DNA of 64,000 bases from Coniferiporia sulphurascens (GCA_002794785.1 NBBA01000005.1:682001-746000), one strand, 5' to 3'; positions 24,322-36,745 are shown, counted from the stretch's first letter. Numbers and translations: made by a program. The notes: generated by a model from the sequence alone, not told the origin.

Positions 24322-24455
24322 GGTAGCAAAGTGGTATGAGCCTGAGAGTCACTCATGTTGGCAGTAACATGGGTATAGCCTGATACAGTAACCATCTTAT
24401 GTAATACAACTCCAGTAGCTTAATTTGATAACTTATGTACTTTGTTCACTCGGGT

Positions 24456-25426
24456 TCATGCCGCCTGCTTTTGAGCCCTGATGGGCGCGAACCTTTTCTC
24501 GGACGCATTTCTGAAGCTATCCTGTACGCAAGACCGGCAGACGTTAAAATTTACGATCATAGAAAAGGACACGGCTACCCACCTCGTCGAACGTGGTTTT
24601 AAAACTCTCCCTCGCTTTGATAGTGTTGAAGTACCTGCGCAACTTATCGAAACGCTCGCTCTGGTAGACCTCAAATGCCTTTCTGCCCTCACCTTCCGCG
24701 AAAGCACCGATGTCGTTCTTCAGTGCCACCTCAAGGCGCGCTAGGAATGGCGCGACTGCCGCGTCCGCAATTGTGAACGTGTCATTCACGGCGAACGTCG
24801 CATTTGCCGGGAGCAAGGCTTGCAGGGCCTCGAGCCCCGCAAATGTCGCCTCTGCGCTCTCGCCGCGATGCACAAAGCTGAACCATCCCGGAATGAGCTT
24901 CGTGCCTACCGCGTCGATGAAAAGGCGTGCCTTCGCGCGCAGCACTGGGTCCTTTGGTAGCAGACCGGACTCGGGGTACAGGTCTGCGAAGAACTCGAGC
25001 AGCACGAGTGACTCTGCAATCTTTGTAGATTCGGGCGACGGCTGGTCGGCTGGGACCTTGGGACCACCGTATGCTATAGCGGGGACCTTGGCAATTTTCA
25101 GCAACGTTATGAAGCACAAGTCGCAACGCAACGTGTGCAGCTGCAACTCAGTAAAAACAGTACCTTGCTCGCCGGGTTGACCTTTGGTGCATACCAGACC
25201 GGCTTGTTCTGCAAATCGATTTGGTACTTGACCACGTCTGCGCCAGCTTCGGCAAGAGCCATCTCGGTCTGGATAACGTATCAGATAGACGCATATAGCC
25301 GCGTAATGGATACTGACCCTCTGCGCATAGGGGCAGACCTAGCATGGGACTCAATAAGTGCCGGCTTATTGAGGATAAATTTCAGAGACGTACCGTGGCG
25401 GTGTAAAGAGTGAGTTGTTCAACCAT
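24456..25426 (-). CDS. Glutathione S-transferase, omega-like
   Basis: Cytosolic thiol transferase of the Cys-GST type. Exon 1 starts at 25426 (MVEQLTLYTAT). A very short exon 2 supplies VCPYAQR, whose Cys (about residue 13) is the expected catalytic residue of omega-class enzymes in place of Tyr/Ser. Exon 3 gives TEMALAEAGADVVKYQIDLQ and NKPVWYAPKVNPASK with the cis-Pro segment VPAIAYGG next. The helical C-terminal domain follows (FADLYPESGLLPKDPVLRAK, FTIADAAVAPFLARLEV). A last intron (donor GTGGGT) leads to the final exon ending at 24456. About 245 aa, normal length. It sits between two chitin deacetylase paralogues. Function is likely deglutathionylation or stress response, not drug conjugation. 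Confidence 0.92.
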
Positions 25427-26471
25427 GTCGTAATCTGGATTGAGGGTAGTGCAAGTGACTGTACAGCTCGCGGTTGGCGAGGATAGTGCGTGTCGAAGGT
25501 ATGTGAGCGATCCCGAGGTACTTATAGCTTTAGCATTTCTCCGTCTGACGCAAGAGGACAGAGGACTGATACAATCGTAAGCTAACCTGGATGAATCAGC
25601 ACGCATATAAGCGCATCATGGGATTGATGGATGTGTAATGCATGCCCTTCGACTCTGCGTAGATCGCACCTACTATCGTGTGACCACTCTTACAAAGGGT
25701 ACCTCTCTTACAAAGGGTACCCCTCTTACAAAATTCGCATTTCTGAGCTTCCACACAACTAAACTGTCTTCAGAAAATTTCATATAGATTCCAATCTTCT
25801 TTGTAAAAGATTACATTAATATTGGTGTGAAGCCATAGTCAAAATACATGTTTTTTCGGTCTGTAGAAGTCTTTTGGGGCCACTGGCTTACACAACATGT
25901 GCGCATATCAGCAGATATATTGTCATAAAATTGTTTGCTAGATATCAGATCATCTTATTGCGCTATTCCGAGGGGGATAGCTCATTGTGGTGCATAGAAA
26001 GAGAGCAGTTTATCTAAGGGTGACAAAAAGTGACAGAATGCACTCGGCATTTTGTTCCGTTTAAAACTCCGCTAACGTTTGGTGCTGATCTTTTGTCTGA
26101 TGTCGGGTGTCCATCGCTGCATATATAAGTAGCTTCTTAAGCTTGTTCAAAACTTACGCCGATCCATGTATCCTCGCAAGAAGCCGCACTTGATTCTGGC
26201 AGCAGAGTCGGCATGACATAGCCGGAGGCTCTTTCAAATTGGCAGAAAATCGGCAGAAAGTGATCGTGGTGGAAAGCCGAACGAGGCTGGCAGGTTACCG
26301 TTGAGGAGAGAGCTTACGCTGAGCGCACACGTCTATTGGCACTAGGAGGCTGACCGACCTCCTGCTTTGTATAAAAATGCGCAGAAACAGCCCGCCGCTA
26401 GAGAATTGTTATTCCTCTTTACCTCTTTACCTCTTTATCTACTCCTACACACATTGCTAGCTTTCTGAGCC
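25427..26471. other. Intergenic region between GST and chitin deacetylase 2
   Basis: AT-rich, no gene seen. It contains an 18-bp tandem repeat at 25687-25732. A CT-rich leader with repeated CCTCTTTA units (about 26415-26445) lies just before the deacetylase 2 ATG and fits a fungal promoter/5' leader. Confidence 0.4.
25687..25732 (+). repeat. 18-bp tandem repeat, about 2.5 copies
   Basis: Units of CTCTTACAAAGGGTACC plus one variable base at 25687-25704 and 25705-25722, and a partial third unit to 25732. Intergenic; no role evident. Confidence 0.8.
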
Positions 26472-27911
26472 ATGGTCGCTTTCACCACTGTCCTTTCTCT
26501 GCTCGCTGCCGCTGCTGCCACGGTCCTCGCCGCAGTCGCCGCCGCTGCTCACCCGGCTCCCTCCCCAAGTCATACTCGCCCAGAGGTGCCTCACTCGAGA
26601 TGGTACCATGCAGAGGATCATCCCGTACATGACCTCTTTCGCCACCACGAGAAGCGCGCGGATCCCTCGCCCTCAGTAGGCTCAGACGGTTCGTTCCCTC
26701 CTCGCTTCTCGTCATTGTGTCGTCACTCATACCGGAACGTAATCAACTGTTCCGCCTGGACGTACTGTACATTGTACAGCCTGGAGCGCGCAATACCCAC
26801 AATCGACTCCCGCGGCGTCCTCGATCCCGCAGAGCTGGATCGACGCGCTGAATACGGCTGTCAGCGCGGGGAAGATCCCCGATATCCCGGTGCCGACTTT
26901 GGGTGGTAACCCGTCGCCGGTGTATCCTGGTGATGTCAACAAGAATAGGAATAATGCGACTGTGTGTGCGGCTACGGATCGGGAGTGTCGTATTCCGGAG
27001 GATATTTGGGATGCGCCTGAGGGCGTTATGGGGATTGGGTTTGATGATGGACCTACTGAGGTTCGTTTTTTCTTTTTCTGTTGTTTTGCGTTACTAATTA
27101 TAGCCTTTTAATTCACATTTAGGCCTCGCCGAAGCTATACGACTTCTTGCAGGGACAGAACCAGCGATCGACGCATTACATGATTGGCGTGAACGTTCTC
27201 AACAACTGGCAAGAGTTCCTCATGGCGTATAACATGGGTATTAACGACATCGCCGTGCACACGTACACGCACCCGTATATGACAACGATGACGAACATGG
27301 AGCTTCTAGGGCAGTTTGGTTGGACTGTCCAGATCATCCATGACTCGACGGGCGGAAAGGTCCCTCGTTTTTGGCGCCCGCCGTACGGTGACATCGACAC
27401 CCGTGTCTCTGCAATCGCGCGTGAAGTTTTCGGGCTCACCGCCGTCATGTGGAACCAGGACACGGAGGACTGGAGCATTGGGTCTCCAGGGGGCACGACG
27501 ATCGCCAAGGTCGGGCAGAACATGCAGACGTGGCTCGGCGGGGCGAAGAGCCCAGGTCTGATCATCTTGGAGCACGAGTTGACGAACAATACGATTCAGT
27601 GCTTCATAAATGCGTGGCCCCTCATCGCGCAGAATGGCTGGAAGCCTGTCTCGCAGGCGGAGCTTAATGCGTCGGTGTCTGTTTATCAGGATGGAGGGGA
27701 GCCGGACACGCCGTTCAATAGCCTGATTGCGAGTACGGCGTCGACGTCGAGCTCGGGAACTTCATCTACCTCGAGTAGCGGCGGAGGTAACGCCGTTCGC
27801 GGGACGGATTCTGCTGCACAGATCAAGGCTAGTAGCTCTGCATCTCCCGGTGGACGCCCGTCGTTGGTGGCCCTTGGGCTACTCGTCGGTGGCGCTTTGG
27901 CGCTTGTGTAA
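26472..27911 (+). CDS. Chitin deacetylase 2 (GPI-type, CE4 family)
   Basis: Paralogue of the deacetylase at 21792-23352, with the same three-exon structure (26472-26688, 26780-27060, 27123-27911; 428 aa) and the same splice phases. Signal peptide MVAFTTVLSLLAAAAATVLA. Catalytic motifs IGFDDGP, HTYTHPYMTTM, RFWRPPYGDID, DTEDW and LIILEHEL are all retained. The Ser/Thr/Gly tail differs from copy 1 in sequence but not in role, and ends in a hydrophobic GPI-type segment (LVALGLLVGGALALV). Product expected at the plasma membrane/cell wall. The catalytic domains are very alike while introns and tails have diverged, which fits an older tandem duplication with GST and the small gene in between. Confidence 0.95.
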
Positions 27912-28548
27912 ACACGAAGACATATTTCGAGTATTTGTGGACCTTTCCTTTTTCTTTCATTTCCTCCCGTCGATAACGAGGAGTATCTATGTAGACGCCT
28001 TTATAACTCCGATTTTCGTCCACCCCGATTCTCATTCTCTTGTAGGTAGTGTACGCACATATTACCTATTGGCTGTATCTTAGTGTTGACGAATCAAATT
28101 TGGCCTGTATTATATATATATTTTAAAACGAGTGTTATCCCTTGCGGCGACGCTGACTGTTAGATGGTTAATTTTGCGTTCAAACAATATTTGTCCTTCC
28201 GATTGTTTGAACTTGAATTATGAAAGTTATGGAGAGAGCAAGCGCGAAAGGCTAGGTTCATGATCGTTTAATTTTCCCTTCCAATTTATTTCTCTTGAAC
28301 ACGTATTTTGTTACCTACGATTCTCTTTGATATAGATCTAGCAGGAGGGGCCACTGCACGGGTGTGGCTTGGAGTTGGACCCACTGGTAGTAGTCTGAAA
28401 ACTAGTTCACCCAAATAGGAAGGAGAAGCAGCATGACAAGAGCGTCCATCTTTGTTCTAGATATTCCCACGCTCGGGCACAGGTGGCTATCCTTTGTCCT
28501 GCTTGCCTTGTTGCTCGAGCACGGCCTCCAAACTCAGCGACGACCACG
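27912..28548. other. Intergenic region between chitin deacetylase 2 and TFIIF alpha
   Basis: No gene seen. Contains the 3' untranslated region of the deacetylase and the promoter of the next gene; a CACAG just before 28483 could be the acceptor of a leader intron. Confidence 0.35.
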
Positions 28549-31039
28549 ATGACCCCCTCACCGTCGCCCGCGCCCGCGCCCATCGCGGCGCAGCAGCCGC
28601 AGCAGAGGGTTCGCGTCAAGAGGGAGCCTTCCGAGCGCACTCTTTTCCACAAGAAGCCCAGCCGCCCCTTTGCGCTTGCTGCGATGCAAGCCGCGAGCGG
28701 CACTGCAGCGGCTGCGAACACGCCTTCGCCGCCTTCTGGGACAAGGACAGCGGTTCCGGTGCGTCCGTCGCCTGCGGCCAGGCCGAAACCCGCTCCTGGC
28801 GCAGGGCCATCGTTGACGCCGCCCGCGCACGCTGTGAAGAAGTCGTCATCGCCGGACATCAAGCCCTCGCTCTCTGTCGCATCTACGCCGCCGCCGACGC
28901 AGGCCGTTGCGGCGCAAACGCAGAACTCCACTGCGAAGTCAGAGTCGGAGTTGGGCTACCAGGAGTTCCATCTCGTGTCGTGTGACCGCCACGGTTGGCG
29001 GTACGACGTCATGAAGTTCGATGCGCGCCGGGCGGTCGATATTGGTACGTGGGCGGCGCCGGTGAAGCTTAATCGCAAGGAATTGCGCCGTGAGGCCTCG
29101 GGAAGTGATGGTGCTGGTGCACAGGCGCCGACGCCCGTTGGTCCTATGGTTGGACCGGACGGAAAGCCTGTTATTGGCGCGGATGGGCGAGTCGTCATGG
29201 TCGACGCGGAGGGACGCCCGATCCACGATAAGGTTGCGAGTGCGTCGTCGTCGCAATCGTCGGCAGCAGGAGGGAAGGGTGCGGGTGGAAAGGACGACAA
29301 GAACAGAAAGAAGTTCCAGAAGAAGACGCGCCAGGTGTTCCTAGTGCCGGATCATGTGCGACAGCTGCGCAGGGAGGAGCGATACCCATGGGTGATGGAG
29401 GACAGTGGCGGGTCGGAAATATGGGAGGGGCGCATGGAAGAGGCCTCGAAAAGCGAGACGCACGGGCTGTTTATGCCGGCGCCCGGGAACGTCTTCCGTT
29501 TTGTGCCCGCACACCGATGGTACAAGTTCCAGAAGCGCCGACCGCAGCAACAGCTGCTAACACTCGAGGAGGCAGAGAAGATTATGGCGAAGATGCAGAA
29601 GAAAAAAGACCCAGAGCGTTGGTTGATGCGCCAACGAAATGGGAATGCGGCAGGTGGCGGAGGAGGAGGTTCGGGGGGCCTTCTCTTGTCTATGATGCTG
29701 GGGGGAGATCACTGGCTCCTGGTGGACGAAGGCTCCGCACAGTTGATGCTGGAATGAGAGGCTTGTTTGATGAGGACGACGAAGAGGGTATGGAAGAGAG
29801 AAGACGGAGGGAGCGTGAGAGAGGCGGGGAGGGTGATTTGGACGAGATGGAGTATGAGGATGACTTTGCTGATGATGAAGAAAAGGTAGAACCTGATGGG
29901 GCGGAGGATGAGGAAGCAAAAGAGCTGGAGGTGAGGCCTACCTCCCGTTTGGTTTTCGGTTTTCGCTTAATCAAGGGTTGCAGGAACGCCTTAAACGCGA
30001 GTATCGAAATGCGAATAAGATGCGCGAAGGCCATATTGACGAATCAGATGAGGATGAGGACGGAGACAATCTAACTGGTGCTGGGAAGGCAATGAAGAAA
30101 TTGGTGCGCAAGATCGAGAAGAATGCGGCATACGACAGCGACGAGAACGAGAACCCTTACGCTAGCTCGGTAGGTGTCGCCCATTTGCTGCTTTTGTTAT
30201 TAGAGACCACTAACTTCTACGTTTAGGAGGAAGAAGAAGAAGAGGAAACGCCCCAGCCTACACCTACAGGGCCAGCTGTACAGGATCAATCTACGCCACA
30301 AAGCAAACCAGGTATTAGTACACCTTCTAAACCGCCCTCGCAAGTGCCCTCGCGCACCGGATCACCTGCACCATCGCTACCCGGTGGCATCAAGATCAAG
30401 AGCGAGGGCATACCGCACCTACCGTCGCCCCAATCACCGGTTCTGGGCATGGGTGGACACTCTGTTGTCGCGAAGCGCGCGACCTCTCCCAAAGCGCCGA
30501 AGCTCAAAGGCCAGGGCCAGGGGAGTCGTGCGACGAGTCCCCTTGCGGGTGGCGTGGGTAGCCGAGCGGCCAGCCCTAACCCATCGCCAGTTTCACCCGG
30601 TATAGGAAATGCAGCCTCACCAGGTTCCGCGTTGTCAAAGAAGCGTAAGGCGGAGGATGGCGTGGCGACCCCGCCAGCTTCAGGTGGTTCGATGCCTGGT
30701 GTGCAGCCGAAGCTGAAGAAGCGCAAGCCGACCAATGCGGGTGCTACCGGTGCACCATCCACGGCCGGAGGCCCGGGGCCAGCAGCGAACACGGGTACGG
30801 CTGCAGGGGCTGGAGCGACGGTAGAACCGGGCACGGAGTTAACCGCGGCACTTCTGGTGCAGTGGCTGAAGGCGAGCGCGGGTGCAACGACTCGCGAGTG
30901 TATCCACTACTTCCAGCCGTGTCTAACGGACGACGCGAAGAAGGCGCGGTTCACGGCACTGGTGAAGGAGGTTGCAAGTCTCAAAACAGGGGCTTTGGTG
31001 CTGAAACCGCAGTACAGAGACGAGGAGGTGAAGGCGTGA
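28549..31039 (+). CDS. TFG1: Transcription initiation factor IIF, alpha subunit (RAP74/TFG1)
   Basis: General RNA polymerase II factor. ATG 28549 begins MTPSPSPAPAP. The N-terminal dimerisation domain shows YQEFHLVSCDRHGWRYDVMK, then FLVPDHVRQLRREERYPWVM, THGLFMPAPGNVFRFVP and AHRWYKFQKRRP. The acidic middle reads VDAGMRGLFDEDDEEG and DEMEYEDDFADDEEK. The C-terminal winged helix is TELTAALLVQWLKASAGATT to the stop at 31039. Clear exons are 29984-30169 and 30227-31039. Between about 29650 and 29740 the frame changes. Either one base is missing in a G-rich run (29673-29678), or an 89-nt GT-AG segment (29654-29742) is an intron; the latter keeps phase. All family blocks are otherwise present. 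Upstream GTG 28483 lies in the same frame but is not an ATG. Confidence 0.9.
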
Positions 31040-32555
31040 GGTGGGCTTGTGTGCGATATACGGATGTGGTGAAGTTGTCGTAGAGCTGATGGGGGTGATG
31101 TGTGTTGTCCTCTCTGTACTTGCCTTGTTGACTGAACGTTGTACTTCGGAATGCGTGAGCACAAGGACATTTGATTGTTGGGGGAGGTAAGATGGGGGCG
31201 CCGGTACACTGCCAGAATCAACATTACGCATTAATATTAATGAAATGAGGACTTGTCTAGTAGTACTGTCTAGTCGGGCAGGGAGCACAAGGTGCTTGTG
31301 CTATAGTAAGTATACATGTTGCCCGTAGATTAATAGCGGGGTTATTATCACAGATTAATCATTGCATGTGTGGGGTAGTATTTGTCTCGGGCGTAAATGT
31401 CAAAGCGCCACACAATCGGATATGGAAGGATGTGCGCCAAACACGGCAGGCATCCGGGGTGGCAGGGGGCCCTGCAGCAATGAATGCTTACCCAGCAGGG
31501 ATCTGCGCACTGAGGGAAAACCTTGACGTCACCCCCTATAGATGACATACAAGGATAGATGCTCGATGATCTTTGTTCACGCGTCGATATTGGCAGACTT
31601 TTTGAAGAGATGTAGATTGGAATTGGGAAGGGGGCGTGGTTGATGTCGCTTACGATATGGAGTGAGGCCCTTGCCGTTGCCAGGTGTGAGGAAGCACGGG
31701 TTAGAAGCTGGAAGCACGATTTGGCCTTAAGCACGCTTGCAAATCTCTCCGGGCCAAGCAGTTCCGGATCGGAGACCGGCCTTATCAGCTCTCCTGGGGT
31801 CCTCCGTGGCGCGGAATCTCTAGCGTGCCGAGTCCGCTCGGTCGTGGGCTGTGGTTATTGATATTAATAAGTAACTGCGTGTTTACCACATTAAGGGGTG
31901 CATTGCGAATTTCGGCAGCAAAGGGGTTCGTTCTACACGGTGGATCTTGCCAGGATCGGGTTTTCATTCTGTGGATCTAACCGGAAGTGACATACGCGCG
32001 TGCGTCACCACCCGTCACGGAGAGGTCACCCCCCACGCCTATAGAGTCTCTTTTCCCGTGTCTCCTCGTTTCCGCTTCCTGCTCCCCCGTTTCCCTCGTC
32101 GTCGCTCGCCATCGCGTCGGTCGACGGGTGTGCGCCTTTCCCCATCCCCGCCCATCGCGCCGCTGTCCTCCCGACGGTGTCTGGCCTGCATCGCCCATAA
32201 CGGGACCGCGTCCGATCAGCTTCTCTTTACTGCCAGCGGCTCGTTCGGCTCGTCCGCCCACGCACCCCTCAACGTGGGCCAGACAGCAACCGTATCCCTT
32301 TCCCCCCGTCTCCCTCCGCCTTTGTTCCCACCGCCATGGTGAGTGTTTTCGTTCGCAGGGCAACAGGAGGGAGCAATCGCTCTCGCTAAATGCGCACCGC
32401 ATTTGTTTGTCACATTTGCAATTGGACTGACCGATTGTGTGTTTTCGTTCGTCCTGCAGCCCCGCGTCCTCACTCGCTCTCCGCCAGCATCTCCTGTGGC
32501 GGCCCAGTACTCATTCAGCAAAACAGGACATCGGCCCCCGTCCCCTACAGTGCCC
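31040..32555. other. Intergenic/leader region before the kinase
   Basis: No supported coding gene. A 128-codon minus-strand ORF (31348-31734) is Cys-rich near its end but has no domain. The CT-rich plus strand from about 32040, with an ATGGTGAGTG at 32335 and a CTACAG just before the kinase ATG, suggests a spliced 5' leader. Confidence 0.35.
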
Positions 32556-34925
32556 ATGGCGCCTAATAATGACCCAGCCAGTCAGTATGTGATTCTGGAA
32601 AAGCTCGGGACCGGCAGTTTCGGCACGGTATACAAAGGAATGCACAACGAGACAAAGCAGATTGTTGCCATCAAGCAGATTGGTATGCCTTCCCTCTTCA
32701 TCTACCCCCGCCCCCTGAACTAAATAAGGTTCCGTCAGATCTCGAGGATACCGATGATGATATCTCCGAGATACAACAGGAAATTGCGCACCTCGCCCAG
32801 TGCGATAGCGAGTACGTGACAAAGTACTATGGTGCATTCGTCAAGGGCTACAAGCTCTGGATCATCATGGAATACCTTGCCGGCGGGTCCTGCCTCGATT
32901 TGCTCAAGCCTGGCGTTTTTTCGGAAGCCCACATTGCCGTGATATGCCGCGAGCTTCTACTTGGACTCGACTACCTTCACAATGAGGGTACTATTCATCG
33001 CGATATCAAAGCCGCAAATGTGCTGCTCTCTGCGTCGGGCCGCGTCAAGCTTGCGGACTTTGGTGTTGCCGCACAGCTCAGCAGCACGCTGCGACACACC
33101 TTCGTTGGAACCCCGTTCTGGATGGCCCCTGAAGTCATCCGTCAGGCCGGCTACGATGCGAAGGCAGATCTGTGGAGCCTCGGAATCACCGCAATTGAAC
33201 TTGCCAAGGGAGAACCGCCCCTAGCGGAGTACCACCCGATGCGCGTGCTATTCCTCATTCCGAAAGCGAAGCCGCCGGTTCTCGAAGGCGCATTTAGTCC
33301 TGCTTTCAAGGATTTCGTCGCCCTCTGTCTCACGAAGGACCCAAAACTCGTGCGTCGTACTCGCTTCCTATCGTCTATTTTTAGTTGCCACAACACTGAC
33401 GTCTGTTCTGATCCGGTTGCTGTCTCTTTTTGATTAGCGCCCGTCCGCGAAGGAATTGCTGCAGCATCGCTTCGTCAAGAACGCACGCCGGACGAGCTGT
33501 CTCACGGAGCTGATTGAGCGCTACCAGGACTTCGTTGCACGCTCGCCCCAGAAGCGGGCCGGCGGCGCGCCCGCTCAGCAAAGCCTCCGCCAGACGTGGG
33601 GGAGAAACGACACTGTGCGCAGCGAGTGGGTCTTCGAGACTGTGCGCTCTAAGGCCGGCGGCGGGAGTGTGGCCGAATCATATCGAAATCTTGCACAGCT
33701 GCACTTTGGTGCGGGCGCAGGTGCAGATGCGGCTGCGATGCCGCCTGGTATGATTCCCGACGACGAGGACGCATATTACGACGATGAGGTTGAGATCGAG
33801 GGTCTCGCACCGATTGAGGAGAGTGAGGATTCGTACGACACGGGTGCAGGGACCAAGGGAAGCGATGAGCAGTACACGGGTGGACGTCTCGGAGCCAATA
33901 TGGCGGCCGCACGGCCGACTGTGGTGATCCGAACCAATTCCGGGAGGGACACATTCGGAGAAGGAGACTTTGATGGCGAAGCCGAAGCCGAGTCAGGTGC
34001 ACTCGGTGCGCCGCCTGCGTATGACACTCCGGAGGTTGCTCCGTCGCGACAGCAACAGCAGTCGCAGGAGAATGAGAGTTCTCCGCCACCCAGTCCGAAC
34101 TCGGTGCGGCGGCGTGCGACGTTCGCGGAGCGTACATCGACGTCTGGACGTGGGACGCAGTTGCGAGCGGCGGACCTCGGGAACGGCGTGGACACAATCC
34201 GGCCGGTGAAGCGCGTTGACGCGGCAGGAAGTCTGCGGCTGAGCGCAGAGTTCGTCGGCGCCGCCCGGGAGGGTTCTGACGGTGCTGCGCCGCGTGGGAG
34301 TGGCGGCGTAAAGGGGCACCGGAGACGTGCGAGCGACAATGCGCGTGCGGGAGTGGCGATGGTCGACGAGGTGGTTGTACCTGTCTTGCAAAGTGTGCGT
34401 CTTATTTTCGTGCTTCCGTTTTTTTCCTTTTCTTTCTTTCTATTGGAGTGAATCTCACTGAGTTTGTCGTACTTCCGTTTTTATCAGGCCATCCAGGACG
34501 GGATGGATGCTCACGAGATCGAGGCTCTGAGCATGCTCGCTCGTGGATTCGCAGACCTGCGCGAAGCAAACCCACAGCTGGCGTACACTCTTGTGCTTGA
34601 CATTCTCGCGGGTATCAACGACAACGGCGCGGTGCGGCAGCATGTGTCGACCACGCGCGGGCTTTTCCCGCATCGCCGTGTTGTGCGTCGCAGTGTGATG
34701 ACCGCGCGGGGGCTTGTCGTCACCGAGAGCGAGGAGGAAGAGCACGCAGCGGCCATGAGGGGGGGTGATGAGACACTTGATGGCGCGCCCCCGCCGAATG
34801 TAGTAAAAGGCGCTGGTGTGACGTCGGACGACCCCAGCTCACAGGCTCGCAAGTCGCCAATTGCAGAGTTGCTGTACATGCGTTGGCTCGAGGGACTCAA
34901 GCTCAAGTGGCCAAGCATCTTGTGA
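32556..34925 (+). CDS. Ste20-like protein kinase, GCK-III subfamily (MST3/Sid1/Nak1-like)
   Basis: Serine/threonine kinase of the germinal-centre type III group, which acts in septation and polarity networks in fungi (Sid1, Nak1, Kic1, Don3). Start at 32556 gives [20 protein letters not shown] with the Gly loop [18 protein letters not shown] holds the ATP-binding Lys; [12 protein letters not shown] ([10 protein letters not shown]) is the catalytic loop with the Ste20 signature; then [17 protein letters not shown] and [15 protein letters not shown]. An intron after KDPKL leads to [20 protein letters not shown]. The C-terminal half is acidic and low-complexity, then [20 protein letters not shown] and a short conserved-looking end [20 protein letters not shown]. 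Five or six exons; no catalytic residue missing. Confidence 0.94.
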
Positions 34926-36045
34926 CGTAAATGAGCGCGCGGTACTCCCCAAGAACATCGGCCGCCTGTGCTGGCATTATGTCCGTTTTATCATCATCCG
35001 TTGCCTATCCTTACTACAGCCCTGGTTTATGATTCGCTACACTTGGTTAAAACCAGCATCACAATCGTATGTGGCTAGCATGACGAGCCTGGAAAACGAG
35101 GACCCGTTCGTTCACCTCAAAACAATACGCATGCATTCTCCCAACCCACCCCAAGCCTCCTACTCTCGATCCGCTGGCTGTGTCTGTCCATGCTCCTCCT
35201 TTCTCAGCTAACTCTCCCGTATCGTCCGCGAAGAGTCCTGAACCGAGTCTAACGACTTACCCTCACCCTCACCGACTCTACCTCGAATGTCCAGATATTT
35301 CCTTTCCAGAACATGCAGAAGTTGTTAGAACGTATACCTGGTATCCCTTTTTTCATTCTTCATCCATGCCCGCGATGCGAAACCGTACGAAAGATACAAT
35401 GCCTCGGCAGACGAAGGCTGACGATATTGACGAACAATGAACGATGAACGATGATTGGAGCTGGGGACGACGGAGTACTTTTTTATACCCTGTACTTCTG
35501 CATCCTCATCACCAGCTGTCGCACGCGACCCCTCCCCCTATCCCATTTAAAACGTTGTTTCTCCTCAAAATCCTTCATTCCTCCCCCCAACACGGACACC
35601 CCACCGTGTTTACGTAGTACTACACCCATCTATCTGGCCACGCAATCTTAGCAATAATCATTTCCCTCTACCTTTCCTCCCCTTTTCCCTCCCCACCCAT
35701 AGCCTGTTTTCTCCTCCGGTAGCCTGTTTAAACTCAGAGTGTATTATATGTTGTAATTCTTGGTGCGTGCTCTCCTCTTTTGGGTATGCTGCTTCACACT
35801 TCTTTTATCGACTATTCGCCCCTTCCTACTTGACACTCTTCCTCTCGCCTCCTCCGTACCCCCTTACCGGACGTCATCTATGTGCAGGTCCGTTTTGACC
35901 GAGAAAGTGTGTAAAACTAGTTGAACAAATTTCAAATCAAATTCTATAAGTGGCTCATAAAGTTCCCGGGGGCGTCCCGACGATGATATATATTAGCTCC
36001 CCGGATTTCGTCCGTCAGGTACCGAGGTTAAGGCGAACGCGTCGC
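34926..36045. other. Intergenic region after the kinase
   Basis: CT-rich plus strand, probably the kinase 3' untranslated region followed by non-coding DNA. No gene seen. Confidence 0.35.
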
Positions 36046-36430
36046 GACGCGTCAACATCATGTGACCTGACGAGCAAAACAAAATATGCCACTCGACTTG
36101 GACTCTTCTGGCCAACTTCCGATCTTGACTCCATCTCTTAGCAAGCGGGGTTACTGATGAAGTTTCCTGCTCGACGAATATCAATCCCTCGGACTTCAGT
36201 TGAAAGCCCGAAGCTGCATACATGTGGTACTTGTCAAGCGGGCGTTTTCGTAGTATCTGGGTCATCGGCATGATGCGGCACCCGGATAAGAATTGAATTG
36301 GATTCCTGTCTAGCCACCCTGCGCGAGGATATTAGGACCCAGCTCAACTCTCAGGCCCTCGGGTCTCGTCAAGACCTCGTGGCGCATTGCCTCGGTCATT
36401 CTGCTGGACTCAGAGCGACAGATACAAGTT
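36046..36430. repeat. Dispersed repeat R, copy 1
   Basis: Begins with GACGCGTCAACATCATGTGA at 36046. A second block GATAAGAATTGAATTGGATT starts at 36285, and a tail containing CTGCTGGACTC lies near 36400. The same blocks in the same order occur at 45181 (copy 3) and, more diverged, at 39698 (copy 2). Ends are approximate. No coding capacity; possibly a non-autonomous element or decayed LTR. Confidence 0.6.
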
Positions 36431-36633
36431 GCATTTGCATCCTGTCGACAAACTACTGTAGTGCGAAACTCTCGGCTTCGATGCGTGTAAGATAAGATCC
36501 CGATTAGCGATTTTGACAATACTAGAGCGCTCACCCATTATCGCTAATAATATCCTAACAGACGGACGCAATTTGGCCTGTTTGTGCATATGCCGCGCGT
36601 GCCCGTAATGAGTTCTTCAGAAGGTATTTATAT

Positions 36634-36639
36634 CACGTG
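36634..36639. promoter_or_regulatory. CACGTG site upstream of GNAT-B
   Basis: CACGTG about 175 bp before the ATG, within ATATCACGTGATACGAG. Matches the context found between GNAT-A and VAC14 and before GNAT-C. Confidence 0.4.
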
Positions 36640-36730
36640 ATACGAGGTACCTAATCACCGCAGTCCACGGTGCTGCAGCGAACCTGGCAATTGACTCGTT
36701 GTCATCATTCTCTCACTGGAACTGCGCACC

Positions 36731-36745
36731 GCAGGCGGGCCATGT
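36731..36745 (+). promoter_or_regulatory. Shared GNAT promoter block (copy B)
   Basis: GCAGGCGGGCCATGTG, repeated with one or two changes before GNAT-C (38170) and GNAT-D (42502), about 80-130 bp before each ATG. An (A)AAAGGC block follows. Conservation outside the coding region could be due to recent duplication rather than function. Confidence 0.4.

Noticed and set aside
25687..25732. Short tandem repeats considered as a possible CRISPR-like array
   Set aside because: Units are directly adjacent without spacers, and the genome is fungal.
28483..28548. In-frame 22-codon extension of TFIIF alpha starting at GTG
   Set aside because: Starts on GTG and is preceded by a CACAG that looks like a leader-intron acceptor; ATG 28549 is the better start.
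31348..31734. 128-codon minus-strand ORF with several Cys residues, at first sight like a small secreted Cys-rich protein
   Set aside because: No signal peptide at the N-terminus, Cys spacing fits no hydrophobin or effector pattern I know, and the compositional style is that of a chance frame.
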